From: Pseudomonas sp. Irchel 3E20
GTDB lineage: Bacteria > Pseudomonadota > Gammaproteobacteria > Pseudomonadales > Pseudomonadaceae
Length of the DNA stretch: 64,000 nt
Assembly: GCF_900187645.1 (NCBI RefSeq)
Contig: NZ_FYEE01000016.1
Coordinates: forward strand, 1-64,000
Reading direction: 5' to 3'
Made by a program: the position numbers and the translations under genes
The notes under the pieces: generated by a model
The model's database searches: none
What the model saw: only the letters and a program-made list of their open reading frames with translations
Told to the model about the DNA's origin: nothing
Shown here: positions 53,545 through 62,264 of the stretch, in pieces
Layout: each line of letters opens with the position of its first letter
Position numbering within the stretch: the first letter of the stretch is position 1

Positions 53545-55569
53545 TCAATGGGCGAAAAACCTCTCATACGCCAGCTCCAAACGCTGCAAGAAACCGGGGT
53601 CCGGCGCGGTGGATAACCGATGGATCGCCCGGCGGTTCATGTAGTGCCGGGCATGCACCCACGCGCCGAAGGCCGTCTCGATATCCGACTCGGCCATGCT
53701 GTCGTGGATGTCGCTGAGAAAGTGCGGGTACAGCGCTTCGATCTCGGCGATTCGGCTGCCGGGGTTGTTCCACAGCCAAAACAACGCCTGGGCCTGCGGG
53801 TCGCTGATGAAGATGTCCGGCGCCACTTCGCCGTCGAGTTGGCGCCGCGCTTGCGGCGGGTCGAACTGCGGGCCGGAGCGGGCGTGGCGGTCCATGTAGG
53901 CCAACTCGTCGGCCAGTTTCTGGTAGCGGCCAAAGGCTTTGGGGTCCAGCGGCACGCCCAGGCCCCAGCCACGGGTCTTGCGCCCGGCGCTGTGCTGGTG
54001 CTGGTCGTACCACATACGCAGCCAGTGGATGAAGATCACCGTGTGGCCGCTGAGTTCTTCTTCGATGGTTGTCGGCAGTAGGCTGATGAACAAGGGCGCT
54101 GCCGGCACCGTGCATTGGTACGCCGAGGCCTGCGCGTTGACGATCTGCGGCTTGAAACGCTCGGTGGCCCGGCCCGACTCAAGCACCAGCGAGGGGATTT
54201 CCCGGGTGGTGGCCGCCAGTTGCTTAACAGCGGCGCGGTAGTTGCGCTGGAAGGTGGTGATTTCGGGGGGGATGAGGAAGGTTTGGTACAGAATCGGCCT
54301 TTCACGCTCTAATGCCGCCAGGCTCGGCATCGGAATTCCCGCGGCGTAGGCGCGGTGATACATCATCTGCAACGGGTACCGCGACACGTTATCCGAAGCG
54401 TTCTCGTCATCCTCATCGGCCCCACCGCCTACATCGACCTGGGCACCGGGAAACAAACGCTCCTGGAGGGGGCCGCGACAGTCCTCGGGGTCGGCGCCGA
54501 GCATGCTCAGGGGTTTGTAAAAACGCAGTTCGTGGGCGGCAGCGTAATGCACGCAACGCTCAACCTGGGGCGAGAGGTGCAGTTGCGAAGACACCTGGTT
54601 ACTCAGCGGCATAAACCCTGTCAGCAGGTTGTCGTCATAGCGGTTGGTCACGCAATCGAACAAGCCCATGAACCGGATGTGCACGGGAATGCCCTGGTAA
54701 GCCCCGCCCTCCATGAGGCCTTCCAGCAGGCGTTGGGCAAAGGCCAGGGCCAGGCCACCGCCCGTGTCGTAGCCGAAAATCGCCACGTTGATCTTATGGA
54801 TCGGCAGGCGCTGCTGGGCGCTCATCACCGCCAGTTGAAAGTCGCGCCGGGCGGCGTTGAGGCGCACCTCCACGCCGGTATTGAACAGCGCGGCCCCTAG
54901 GGAGCCATCACGCACCCAGCCCCAGGACTCGGCCACAGCCCCTGCCGAAACCTTGGCCCCGGCTTGCCCCGCCGACTGGGCGGCGCGCCAGGGGTGGCGC
55001 GTCACCTCCTCCCAATAGTCCTGCCACTCGCGGCGCAGGTTGCGCTCGATACGCGCCCATTGTTTACGGGGTTTGGCCACCAGGCGCTTGGCCTGGCGCC
55101 CCGCCCTGCCGGCCGCCTCCTTGCCTTGCTCCAAGACCTCTTGCGCCGTCCACATCGCCCGCCGAATCAGGCTACGATCGCGGATCCCCTGGCTGCGGGC
55201 CCAGGCATCTTCCACGGCGGCCTTCGTGCGTTCCCGGGCCTTGTCTTGGGCCATCTCAGGGGCTTTATCGTAAATAGCGTCACCGGCTTTATCGGCGATG
55301 GCAGCGGCCAATACTCGGGTTTCAGGGTCAAAGTCGGCGCCGAGGCCGGGGTAGTAAAACTTGCGCTTGCCTTCATCCTCGAATTCATAGCTTGCATTAT
55401 GCAACTTGAGTACGTTAGTAGCCGGCGTTGTAGTTTTTGAACAACCAAACCCATCAAAGTAAAAACTTAGCCACAAGACCTGCTGACAGATAGGGCACAA
55501 CTGCTCAGACTCTGACTTAACTCTTTCAAAGAAAACATCATCCAACCCGAGTTCAATATCATCCTTCAT
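53545..55569 (-). CDS. DUF2235 (Tle1-like) T6SS effector with Asp in place of the nucleophile Ser
   Basis: 674 residues. The N-terminus has CPICQQVLWLSFYFDGFGCS, the usual DUF2235 opening (hydrophobic strand, FDG, then TTTPATNVLKLHN). An amphipathic, Lys/Arg- and Ala-rich insertion spans about 90-250 (KARERTKAAVEDAWARSQ). The nucleophile-elbow strand reads INVAIFGYDTGGGLALAFAQ (about 260-279). In Tle1-type lipases this is GFSRG; here Asp268 replaces Ser. Next comes MGLFDCVTNRYDD, the family acidic site. Tle1 effectors are phospholipases delivered by T6SS. Its gene is coupled (ATGA) to a DUF3304 lipoprotein and lies at the end of a vgrG-DUF4123 unit, so delivery as a T6SS cargo is strongly suggested. 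Catalysis is uncertain. Confidence 0.8.
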   Translation of the reverse strand: MKDDIELGLDDVFFERVKSESEQLCPICQQVLWLSFYFDGFGCSKTTTPATNVLKLHNASYEFEDEGKRKFYYPGLGADFDPETRVLAAAIADKAGDAIYDKAPEMAQDKARERTKAAVEDAWARSQGIRDRSLIRRAMWTAQEVLEQGKEAAGRAGRQAKRLVAKPRKQWARIERNLRREWQDYWEEVTRHPWRAAQSAGQAGAKVSAGAVAESWGWVRDGSLGAALFNTGVEVRLNAARRDFQLAVMSAQQRLPIHKINVAIFGYDTGGGLALAFAQRLLEGLMEGGAYQGIPVHIRFMGLFDCVTNRYDDNLLTGFMPLSNQVSSQLHLSPQVERCVHYAAAHELRFYKPLSMLGADPEDCRGPLQERLFPGAQVDVGGGADEDDENASDNVSRYPLQMMYHRAYAAGIPMPSLAALERERPILYQTFLIPPEITTFQRNYRAAVKQLAATTREIPSLVLESGRATERFKPQIVNAQASAYQCTVPAAPLFISLLPTTIEEELSGHTVIFIHWLRMWYDQHQHSAGRKTRGWGLGVPLDPKAFGRYQKLADELAYMDRHARSGPQFDPPQARRQLDGEVAPDIFISDPQAQALFWLWNNPGSRIAEIEALYPHFLSDIHDSMAESDIETAFGAWVHARHYMNRRAIHRLSTAPDPGFLQRLELAYERFFAH

Positions 55570-56036
55570 TTCAGATCCTCCACGGACGAAGGCATTATTC
55601 TAGGAGCACGTAAATCGTCTACCCACTGCAATTTAGGAACTCCATCTTTCATAAAGAAAATTCGGAAATAGCGAGAAGTCGACGACTCGGGCTGCGGAAC
55701 AGTTACCACGACAGAATATTCTTCCAATGGAAAACCGTTCCTGAATTCTTCAAGAGTCGGCTCAAAACTCCAGTACAAACTCACTTGCTTCCCCGGAGTT
55801 ACACGGCAACCACACGAAAGCCCCCCTCCACCGCCATACATGTAGTTCCCCTTACGCGCAGATGGGTTACCTGAACACCCCGTCTTATTTGTAGCATCCA
55901 ATCTAAATTCATGAATTGGCCGCTCATACTGGTTATACCCAGTAATACAAACCTCCTTCGAGGCAGGCGCAAAAACATCACCGCAACCCGCCAGCGAAGT
56001 CACCAATAGGCCTGCCATCAGTAGTTGTTTATTCAT
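55566..56036 (-). CDS. DUF3304 lipoprotein, probable T6SS immunity protein
   Basis: 156 residues. Signal MNKQLLMAGLLVTSLAGC with a canonical lipobox LAGC (Cys18), so a lipid-anchored periplasmic protein. The mature part, with EVCITGYNQYERPIHEFRLD, then GGGGGLSCGCRVTPGKQVSLYW, is the DUF3304 pattern seen next to T6SS lipase effectors. Several Cys could form disulfides. It overlaps the DUF2235 effector by 4 nt (ATGA), which ensures co-synthesis and supports an immunity role. It is a close tandem paralogue of the next gene upstream (identical 49-nt block). It is more AT-rich than the sox genes. Confidence 0.82.
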   Translation of the reverse strand: MNKQLLMAGLLVTSLAGCGDVFAPASKEVCITGYNQYERPIHEFRLDATNKTGCSGNPSARKGNYMYGGGGGLSCGCRVTPGKQVSLYWSFEPTLEEFRNGFPLEEYSVVVTVPQPESSTSRYFRIFFMKDGVPKLQWVDDLRAPRIMPSSVEDLK

Positions 56037-56039
56037 CCC

Positions 56040-56507
56040 TTATTCTCCTTCGGTTGGCGGCATGACTCTTGGGGCACGCAAATCATCAACCCACTGCAAC
56101 TGCGGAATTCCATTTTTCATAAAGAAGATTCGGAAATATCGAGAGGTAGGAGATTCAGGCTGAGGAATAGTGACCTGCACTGTATGTTCAACTTCCGGAA
56201 CCTTAGCGGCATACTCTGCCTTATTCTGAGCAAAAACCCAATACAAACTCACTTGCTTCCCTGGCGTCACACGACACCCACACACATATCCCCCGCCGCC
56301 GCCATAGGTGCCATGCCCTTCTCTTCCAGAGGGATTCCCCCAGCAACCAGATTTACTTTCCGCATCCAATCGAAACTTATGCAACTGCCGCTCATACTGG
56401 TTATACCCAGTAATACAAACCTCCTTCGAGGCAGGCGAAAAAATATCGCCATACCCCACCAACAAACTCACCAACGCCACGCCACCCAAAAATAGTAATT
56501 TTTTCAT
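56040..56507 (-). CDS. DUF3304 paralogue lacking the lipobox cysteine
   Basis: 155 residues, clearly homologous to the downstream copy (shared CITGYNQYER, CGCRVTPGKQVSLYW, TSRYFRIFFMK, QWVDDLRAPR). The signal reads MKKLLFLGGVALVSLLVGYG: the lipobox Cys is replaced by Tyr19 (TAT, bases 56451-56453), where the paralogue has Cys18 (TGC). The protein should therefore be non-lipidated, either cleaved elsewhere or left as an inner-membrane anchor. It overlaps the adaptor gene by 4 nt and is 3 nt from its paralogue. It may be a second immunity of altered location, or an old copy decaying after duplication. Confidence 0.78.
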   Translation of the reverse strand: MKKLLFLGGVALVSLLVGYGDIFSPASKEVCITGYNQYERQLHKFRLDAESKSGCWGNPSGREGHGTYGGGGGYVCGCRVTPGKQVSLYWVFAQNKAEYAAKVPEVEHTVQVTIPQPESPTSRYFRIFFMKNGIPQLQWVDDLRAPRVMPPTEGE

Positions 56508-57388
56508 TTTTCGCGCCTATCAAAAACACGACTCAAGTGCTTCCCTGTACGCCATGCCCGCAGGCTTGACAGCAAGTCTTCACCGCTATTGCGACAACGC
56601 ATCACCAACGCAGAAATTTCGCCCCGTTCAATATCTGACAAGGGCAATCCGATGAGCAGCGCGCAACAGCGGTAGAGCGTTGTAAGTTCAAGTTCGCCGC
56701 CATCGTTTAATAGCGCGATCAACTGGGTGATGTGTTCATAGATGAAAAACGGATCGACATTTACCGGTACATGTCCGCTGTTTTGCAGTTCAACGGTCAG
56801 TCGGTCCGCCCATTCCAATCGCTCCAGCGCCAGCAGTTCCTGATCGCTCAGGCCCCACGTCGCTGAGCGGCCAAACAGGGGGATGGATGGGTTTGCCGTG
56901 TCGATGACGCCGTCGCGGCGCACGTAAACCCACGCCTGGGCGTGGCCCAACAAGGCATTGATGCGCCGAGGCTCAAGGACCTTGAGCAGCGCCTGTAATG
57001 ACGTTGAGTCGTAGAAGCGCAGCAACCCGGTACGGTGTTTAGAAAGGGCCACGTTGGTTTTTCGACTCAGGCCCCGGGCCAGTTGCTCGCGGGGCAAGGC
57101 ACTGACCAACAGGGTAAAGGCGAAAGGGCGGCGGGCCAGGGAGCGCTCCAGCAGCGACGCCACCCAATGGTGCTCATACGGCATCAACAGGCCACAGATT
57201 TCGGGTGCGCTGGCTTCGGGCCGGCCTTTGAGCAGGTTGTCGATTTGCCGGCACGCGAGCAGGTCTTTCCACGGGAGCGCATTGATAGATAACTGTGCCG
57301 CATCGATCAGTAGGTAGCGGGCCAGTGTGGGGTGGTTGTCGTGGGCTTGTTGCGCGGCCAGGTGCCAGCGCGCCAGTAAGGTCGGCAT
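56504..57388 (-). CDS. DUF4123 T6SS adaptor (Tap/Tec type)
   Basis: 294 residues. An N-terminal DUF4123 domain (about 20-140): ARYLLIDAAQLSINALPWKD, ASLLERSLARRPFAFTLLVS and the hallmark LLRFYDSTSLQALLKVLEP. A C-terminal helical part follows (SATWGLSDQELLALERLEWA). DUF4123 proteins are chaperones that load a specific effector onto the tip of the cognate VgrG. It sits 4 nt after vgrG and overlaps the DUF3304 gene by 4 nt, the usual vgrG-tap-(immunity)-effector layout. It presumably loads the DUF2235 protein at 53545-55569. Confidence 0.87.
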   Translation of the reverse strand: MPTLLARWHLAAQQAHDNHPTLARYLLIDAAQLSINALPWKDLLACRQIDNLLKGRPEASAPEICGLLMPYEHHWVASLLERSLARRPFAFTLLVSALPREQLARGLSRKTNVALSKHRTGLLRFYDSTSLQALLKVLEPRRINALLGHAQAWVYVRRDGVIDTANPSIPLFGRSATWGLSDQELLALERLEWADRLTVELQNSGHVPVNVDPFFIYEHITQLIALLNDGGELELTTLYRCCALLIGLPLSDIERGEISALVMRCRNSGEDLLSSLRAWRTGKHLSRVFDRREK

Positions 57389-57392
57389 GTTT

Positions 57393-60068
57393 TTATCCTC
57401 TGGGCGAGACGTTTCGATGCAAGCGCGCCAGGTGGCGCAGGCATTCCACGCACACGGGTGGGTTGAGGGCGGGCAGCGTGGGCGCGGGGCGTTGGGCTGG
57501 CCCGGTCAGCGCATGGTGCTGTGCCTTGAACGTCACGCTGCCCGGCGCCGTGATTTCAATGTTGCCTCCCCTCAGGCGGATGGCTGCGCCCTGCACGTGC
57601 AACAACACCTGGCGGTGGCCCTGCACCCGGGCGCTGGCCTGGGTACTGCGCATGTGCAAATCCCGTTGTGCGGCGACATTGAGCATGTCGCTGCGCGCTT
57701 GCAGGCTGACCGCGCCCGTGGCCGCGTGCAGGGCGATGCCGGGGGTGGTCACGGGGCCGTGCTCGGCGGCGGCGCCACGGGTAAACAGGACCAAGCCGTT
57801 TTCCGCGAGAAAACCGCAGTGGCCTTGGGCGGTAAGGTTGAGGTGCCCGCCGGCATTGAGCAGGCCATGGCTGCCCGCGGCCCAGATTTGATCTTGGGCG
57901 GCCAGGCTCAGCACCCCGGCCTGGCCGTACAGCGCCAGCATGGGTCGGCTCCAGGCGACGGCTTGCCCTTCACCGCCGCCGATACCTGCCGCGCTGGGTT
58001 GCCCTGCGCAGGTTGCCGCCAGGCTTGCCAGGCTGCTGCGTAGCGCTTGGTCGACGGGCAGCTGTGCCGCATCGGTGGGCCACCCGGCATTTTGCCGATG
58101 GGCACTGGCGGCCAATTGCTGCACTTGGGCCTGGGCTTTTTCCAATTCGGCGAACAGGCCTTGGGCCTGCATTTGCTGGTCGGCCGGTTCGGTGCTCAGC
58201 AGTAATCCTGCGCCGGCGCGCACCGCGCCCTGGGCCTGGGTGTGCAGCTCCATGCCATAACCCCGGTCGGCCAGGCGCTGGTTGTCCTGGGTCAGTTTCA
58301 AATGGCCCAGGGTCAGGCCGCTGTGATAGTCGCTGGTGTACAGGTGGATGCGGCTTTGCCCGGGGCTGTCGTCAAATTGCAACTGGCGATAGCCGCCAAG
58401 GCCGGTGTGGCTGGTGGCCAGATCCTGGGTTTTCCAGCCGCTGAGCACACCGGCATGGCCGTTGCCAGGGAACCACGCCGGGGCGTTGCCGGTGCTGCCC
58501 GATGCCCCTCCCGCCACCTGGTTGTGCGGCGCATTGGCCTGGCCGCGGCCGTTATACAAGGCGCCGATCACCACGGGGCGGTCGATATTCCCTTCCAGGA
58601 ACGCCACCAGCACTTCCTGGCCGACCCGCGGGAGCCAGGCGCTGCCCCAATTTTGCCCCGCCTGCGCGGTGGCCACTCGCACCCAGGTTCCTACGCTTGC
58701 ATCCGCCGGGGCGTTGTCGGTTTGCCGGGGATGGGCTAGATAGCTGGCCGAACGTGTGCCGCGCTGCCAGTGGAATTGCACTTTGATGCGGTGGTCACGG
58801 TCCGTCAGCAGCGGCCCGCCGTCGCCGATCACAATGGCGCTTTGCGCGCCCTGCACCGTGGGCACGGGATGCAGGCGACGGCCATGCCCGTCCTCGGTTT
58901 GCGGGCGGTAAGCCTGGTGGGCCGAGATCAGGGTGAAGTGGTTGCGGTACAGCTCAACGACGGGCTCCCCCACCGGCCCCAGGCCCGCCAGTACCGCCGC
59001 TTGCAGTTGCGCATCCAGGTTGTTGCGCGCCTGGTGGTGAACCCGTAGGCACAGCAGTGGCTCGCCCTCTGGAACGCTGTCATGGCCACTGAGGCAAATC
59101 CGCGAGCCGGCCGCCAATCGGCGCCATGTGCCCTGGCCCTGCACCTGCCACCGCGCCGTGCGCTGCGCATCGAGATGTTGTCGGGTGCGCTGTGCTCCCT
59201 GCATCGCATCCACCCAAGCGTAGGGGCCGACCGCCTCCTCATCGACACACCCTTTGATACCGTCATCGCTTTGCGCCTGCGCCGACAGCCGCGAGTGGCT
59301 GCGGTAATCCCAGCTTTGGCGCCGCACTTGGCCGACCATCCAGCGTTCTTCTTGTGCGCAGTGCTGGATGCTGTCGTGGGTCTCGGTCACGTCGCTGCGA
59401 TGAAAACGCACTGACACGGGCGGAGCAGGCGCCAACGTGGCGTTACTGTCGCTCAACACCAGCACATGGCGGCCCAGGCCCGGGGCCTGTGCGTCGCCCT
59501 GGTGCTCAACGTGGTAGGCAATGCCTTCCTCGGCCAAAAGCCGTTGGACAAAAGCCAGGTCGGTTTCCTGGTACTGCGTGGTCAGGCTGCGTTTGCGGTA
59601 ACGGCGCGGGTCATCGAGTGCCCAGCGCCAATGCGGTTGCACCACGCCCTGGCGATAGAACGCAAAGATCTGCTCGCAGATTTCCATCACGTTCAGGTCG
59701 TGAAAGGCGTAGCTGTCCTGGCGCAAGCGCAAGAGCGCCAGCCAGGGCTCGATACGCAATTGGTAGCGCGCCAGCCCACCATTGCTGGCGACTCGGGTGC
59801 AATGGCTGAGATGGCCGTGGAATGAGCGCAGCTCACCCTGTGAATCGGCGCACTGCACCTGCAAGAGCACCGGGGCGCCCAGCCACTGTTCGATCGGCAA
59901 GCCGCCATCGCAGGACAACGCGCTCAAGCTTAGGCAGAAGCCGCCCTGATCCAGTGCCTCCCAGCCGTCGAGGTGTTCGGCGACCAGCACCTGCGCACCC
60001 AACGTGGTGTGCAAGCGTAATAACCGATTCCGCTGGGACAGATCATCGTGCAACAAGGTAGAAGACAT
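57393..60068 (-). CDS. vgrG: T6SS spike protein VgrG with DUF2345 extension
   Basis: 891 residues. A gp27-like base (start MSSTLLHDDLSQRNRLLRLH; TQYQETDLAFVQRLLAEEGI), a gp5-like OB domain at about 400-510 (TDRDHRIKVQFHWQRGTRSA, then WGSAWLPRVGQEVLVAFLEG), the linker GLGGYRQLQFDDSPGQSRIH, and a long DUF2345 beta-prism region (about 560-850). The C-terminal tail VCVECLRHLARLHRNVSPRG follows and is probably the adaptor/cargo docking end. Unlike the VgrG at 702-2324 it is complete. It is the first gene of the five-gene island; no other T6SS structural genes are present, so it must use an apparatus encoded elsewhere. The SD (AAGGA) is unusually close to the ATG. Confidence 0.93.
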   Translation of the reverse strand: MSSTLLHDDLSQRNRLLRLHTTLGAQVLVAEHLDGWEALDQGGFCLSLSALSCDGGLPIEQWLGAPVLLQVQCADSQGELRSFHGHLSHCTRVASNGGLARYQLRIEPWLALLRLRQDSYAFHDLNVMEICEQIFAFYRQGVVQPHWRWALDDPRRYRKRSLTTQYQETDLAFVQRLLAEEGIAYHVEHQGDAQAPGLGRHVLVLSDSNATLAPAPPVSVRFHRSDVTETHDSIQHCAQEERWMVGQVRRQSWDYRSHSRLSAQAQSDDGIKGCVDEEAVGPYAWVDAMQGAQRTRQHLDAQRTARWQVQGQGTWRRLAAGSRICLSGHDSVPEGEPLLCLRVHHQARNNLDAQLQAAVLAGLGPVGEPVVELYRNHFTLISAHQAYRPQTEDGHGRRLHPVPTVQGAQSAIVIGDGGPLLTDRDHRIKVQFHWQRGTRSASYLAHPRQTDNAPADASVGTWVRVATAQAGQNWGSAWLPRVGQEVLVAFLEGNIDRPVVIGALYNGRGQANAPHNQVAGGASGSTGNAPAWFPGNGHAGVLSGWKTQDLATSHTGLGGYRQLQFDDSPGQSRIHLYTSDYHSGLTLGHLKLTQDNQRLADRGYGMELHTQAQGAVRAGAGLLLSTEPADQQMQAQGLFAELEKAQAQVQQLAASAHRQNAGWPTDAAQLPVDQALRSSLASLAATCAGQPSAAGIGGGEGQAVAWSRPMLALYGQAGVLSLAAQDQIWAAGSHGLLNAGGHLNLTAQGHCGFLAENGLVLFTRGAAAEHGPVTTPGIALHAATGAVSLQARSDMLNVAAQRDLHMRSTQASARVQGHRQVLLHVQGAAIRLRGGNIEITAPGSVTFKAQHHALTGPAQRPAPTLPALNPPVCVECLRHLARLHRNVSPRG

Positions 60069-60201
60069 TCCTTTACCCCCGGCTCAACAAGAGCGCAGAA
60101 GGGTAAAGACTCAACGTCCCGGCAGAATGTCGGAACGTTCCTGTTTTTCGGACATCCACTTCCTGATCCGGCGATCACGGGCAAGCCCTCTCCCACAGCG
60201 C

Positions 60202-60930
60202 TCAGGTGACAATCCAGCGCACCCCTAGCAGCAGCAAAAAGTGCGCCGGATAAAGCCCATAGGCCCAGCGCCGCATGGGCGGTGGGCAGGCGTTGCGGGC
60301 ATGGCGCAGCAAGGCCAATCCCAGCCAGGGTGCAAGCAGGCACGCCAGCAAGGCCGCGCCGGCGAGGTCGTTGCCGTGGCGCAGGGCCGGCCACAACACT
60401 TGCCACTCATTGGCCGCCACGCAGACCGCCCCGGGCAGCAGGCTCCAATACCCGGGGCGTCGGATCACCAGCAAGGTCGCCAACGGCAGCAGCACGCCAA
60501 ACAGGCCGAACATCAGGTGCTCCCCCAACAGCGCCGCCAGCACCAGCGCCCCCAAGCCCAGCAGGCGGCTGTGCAGCCCGGGGGATTGCCAGCCGCGGGC
60601 CACCAGCAGGCCCAGCGCCAGGGTGGGCAACACGTTGAGGGTGTCGGCGTTGGCCATGAATAGGCGATAGGGGATTTCGCTCAGGGCGCTGAACAGCAGC
60701 AGCCAGCCCAGGTAGCGCCACTGGCCTTTGGGCGCCGCGCTGCCGGCACGGGCCAGGTTGGCCGCCATCGCCAGGCAAAACCAGGGGAACGCCAGGCGCC
60801 CCGGCACGTAGAGCATGTCCAGTTGCCAACCGACATAACGCAGGTGGTCAAGCACCATGCTCAACAGCGCCAACCACTTGAGCAGGTCCAGCGCGCCGTC
60901 GCGCCGCGTGGATGGTTCGGATGCGCGCAT
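60202..60930 (-). CDS. TraX-family membrane acyltransferase-like protein
   Basis: 242 residues, 7-8 hydrophobic segments. DGALDLLKWLALLSMVLDHL, then RLAFPWFCLAMAANLARAG are the TraX N-terminal signature (K-x3-L...DH). It ends YGLYPAHFLLLLGVRWIVT, with the family YPxH motif. TraX acetylates the F-pilin N-terminus; chromosomal homologues have unknown substrates. In P. aeruginosa, as I recall, a TraX-like gene lies between the threonine aldolase gene and glyA1 in the betaine region, and here it keeps that position on one side of the T6SS insert. It is divergent from ltaE. Confidence 0.85.
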   Translation of the reverse strand: MRASEPSTRRDGALDLLKWLALLSMVLDHLRYVGWQLDMLYVPGRLAFPWFCLAMAANLARAGSAAPKGQWRYLGWLLLFSALSEIPYRLFMANADTLNVLPTLALGLLVARGWQSPGLHSRLLGLGALVLAALLGEHLMFGLFGVLLPLATLLVIRRPGYWSLLPGAVCVAANEWQVLWPALRHGNDLAGAALLACLLAPWLGLALLRHARNACPPPMRRWAYGLYPAHFLLLLGVRWIVT

Positions 60931-61036
60931 AATCCCTCAAGCCCTCTGCATTTTTGCGTCATAAACAGGGCGTGTGCTCGCCCGCCAATCTTGGGTAAAG
61001 TGCCCGCCATCCCCGCCCTCAATCACGGACACGGCC

Positions 61037-62077
61037 ATGACCGACAAGAGCCAGCAATTTGCCAGTGACAACTATTCCGGTATCTGCCCCGAAGCCTGGG
61101 CCGCTATGGAGCAGGCCAACCAGGGCCACCAGCGCGCCTACGGCGACGACGAGTGGACGGCCCGGGCCTCGGACTATTTCCGCAAGTTGTTTGAAACCGA
61201 CTGCGAAGTGTTCTTCGCGTTCAACGGCACGGCCGCCAACTCCCTGGCCCTGTCGTCGCTGTGCCAGAGTTACCACAGCGTGATCTGCTCGGAAACCGCC
61301 CACGTCGAAACCGACGAATGCGGCGCCCCGGAGTTTTTCTCCAACGGCTCCAAACTGCTCACCGCCCGCACCGAAAACGGCAAGCTGACACCCGACTCGA
61401 TCCGCGAAATCGCCCTCAAGCGCCAGGACATTCACTACCCCAAGCCCCGCGTCGTGACCCTGACCCAGGCCACCGAAGTGGGCAGCGTCTACACCCCGCA
61501 AGAAATCCGCGCCATCAGCGCCACCTGTAAGGAGTTGGGCCTGAACCTGCACATGGACGGCGCGCGGTTTTCCAACGCCTGCGCGTTCCTGGGCTGCTCG
61601 CCCGCCGACCTGACCTGGAAGGCCGGCGTCGATGTGTTGTGCTTTGGTGGGACGAAAAACGGCATGGCGGTGGGCGAGGCGATTTTGTTCTTCAACCACA
61701 AACTGGCCGAAGACTTCGATTACCGCTGCAAGCAGGCGGGGCAGCTGGCGTCGAAAATGCGCTTTCTCTCCGCCCCGTGGGTGGGCCTTTTGGAACACGA
61801 CGCCTGGCTCAAGCACGCCCGCCACGCCAACCACTGCGCGCAACTGCTGAGCAGCCTGGTGGCGGACATTCCCGGCGTGGAACTGATGTTCCCGGTGCAG
61901 GCCAACGGCGTGTTCCTGCAACTCTCGGAACCGGCCATCGCCGCCCTCACCGCACGCGGCTGGCGCTTCTACACCTTTATCGGCAAGGGCGGTGCGCGCT
62001 TCATGTGCTCGTGGGATACCGAGGAAGAACGGGTACGGGAACTGGCGGCAGATATCCGCGAAGTGATGGGGGCCTGA
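61037..62077 (+). CDS. ltaE: Low-specificity L-threonine aldolase
   Basis: 346 residues. A fold-type I PLP enzyme that cleaves threonine/allo-threonine to glycine and acetaldehyde. PLP Lys in DVLCFGGTKNGMAVGEAILF; pyridine-binding Asp in LNLHMDGARFSNACAFLG; N-terminal FASDNYSGICPEAWAAMEQA. The start ATG 61037 gives MTDKSQQFASDN; the upstream in-frame codons are unlike the family. Found within the betaine cluster, it links glycine made from betaine/sarcosine to threonine metabolism. Confidence 0.94.
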   Translation: MTDKSQQFASDNYSGICPEAWAAMEQANQGHQRAYGDDEWTARASDYFRKLFETDCEVFFAFNGTAANSLALSSLCQSYHSVICSETAHVETDECGAPEFFSNGSKLLTARTENGKLTPDSIREIALKRQDIHYPKPRVVTLTQATEVGSVYTPQEIRAISATCKELGLNLHMDGARFSNACAFLGCSPADLTWKAGVDVLCFGGTKNGMAVGEAILFFNHKLAEDFDYRCKQAGQLASKMRFLSAPWVGLLEHDAWLKHARHANHCAQLLSSLVADIPGVELMFPVQANGVFLQLSEPAIAALTARGWRFYTFIGKGGARFMCSWDTEEERVRELAADIREVMGA

Positions 62078-62125
62078 CACTCATCGCGCAACGGGCGCTG
62101 GAGCACCACCTGCCCGCTCGTCGGC

Positions 62126-62143
62126 ACTGTCATTTCTGACAGT
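62126..62143. promoter_or_regulatory. 18-bp palindrome ACTGTCATTTCTGACAGT
   Basis: ACTGTCA-TTTC-TGACAGT, perfect 7-bp arms. Its 16-bp core CTGTCATTTCTGACAG differs by one base from the palindrome at 44034-44049. It lies 121 bp upstream of a 71-residue reading frame and could also act on ltaE's 3' side. Confidence 0.6.
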
Positions 62144-62264
62144 ATCAACAAGCACCTTGGCAGCGTTAGGTTCTGTAGGCCTGAAAGGGGTCTGTGCAGC
62201 CTTTCGGGTAAACGTTCTGCGCCGATGATTCGGCGGAGCATCGCAACCAAGGCAGGTGACTGAA

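Noticed and set aside
55164..55457. Alternative short frames inside the 5' part of the DUF2235 gene
   Set aside because: They overlap the coupled effector frame, lack start signals, and the main frame keeps family motifs throughout.
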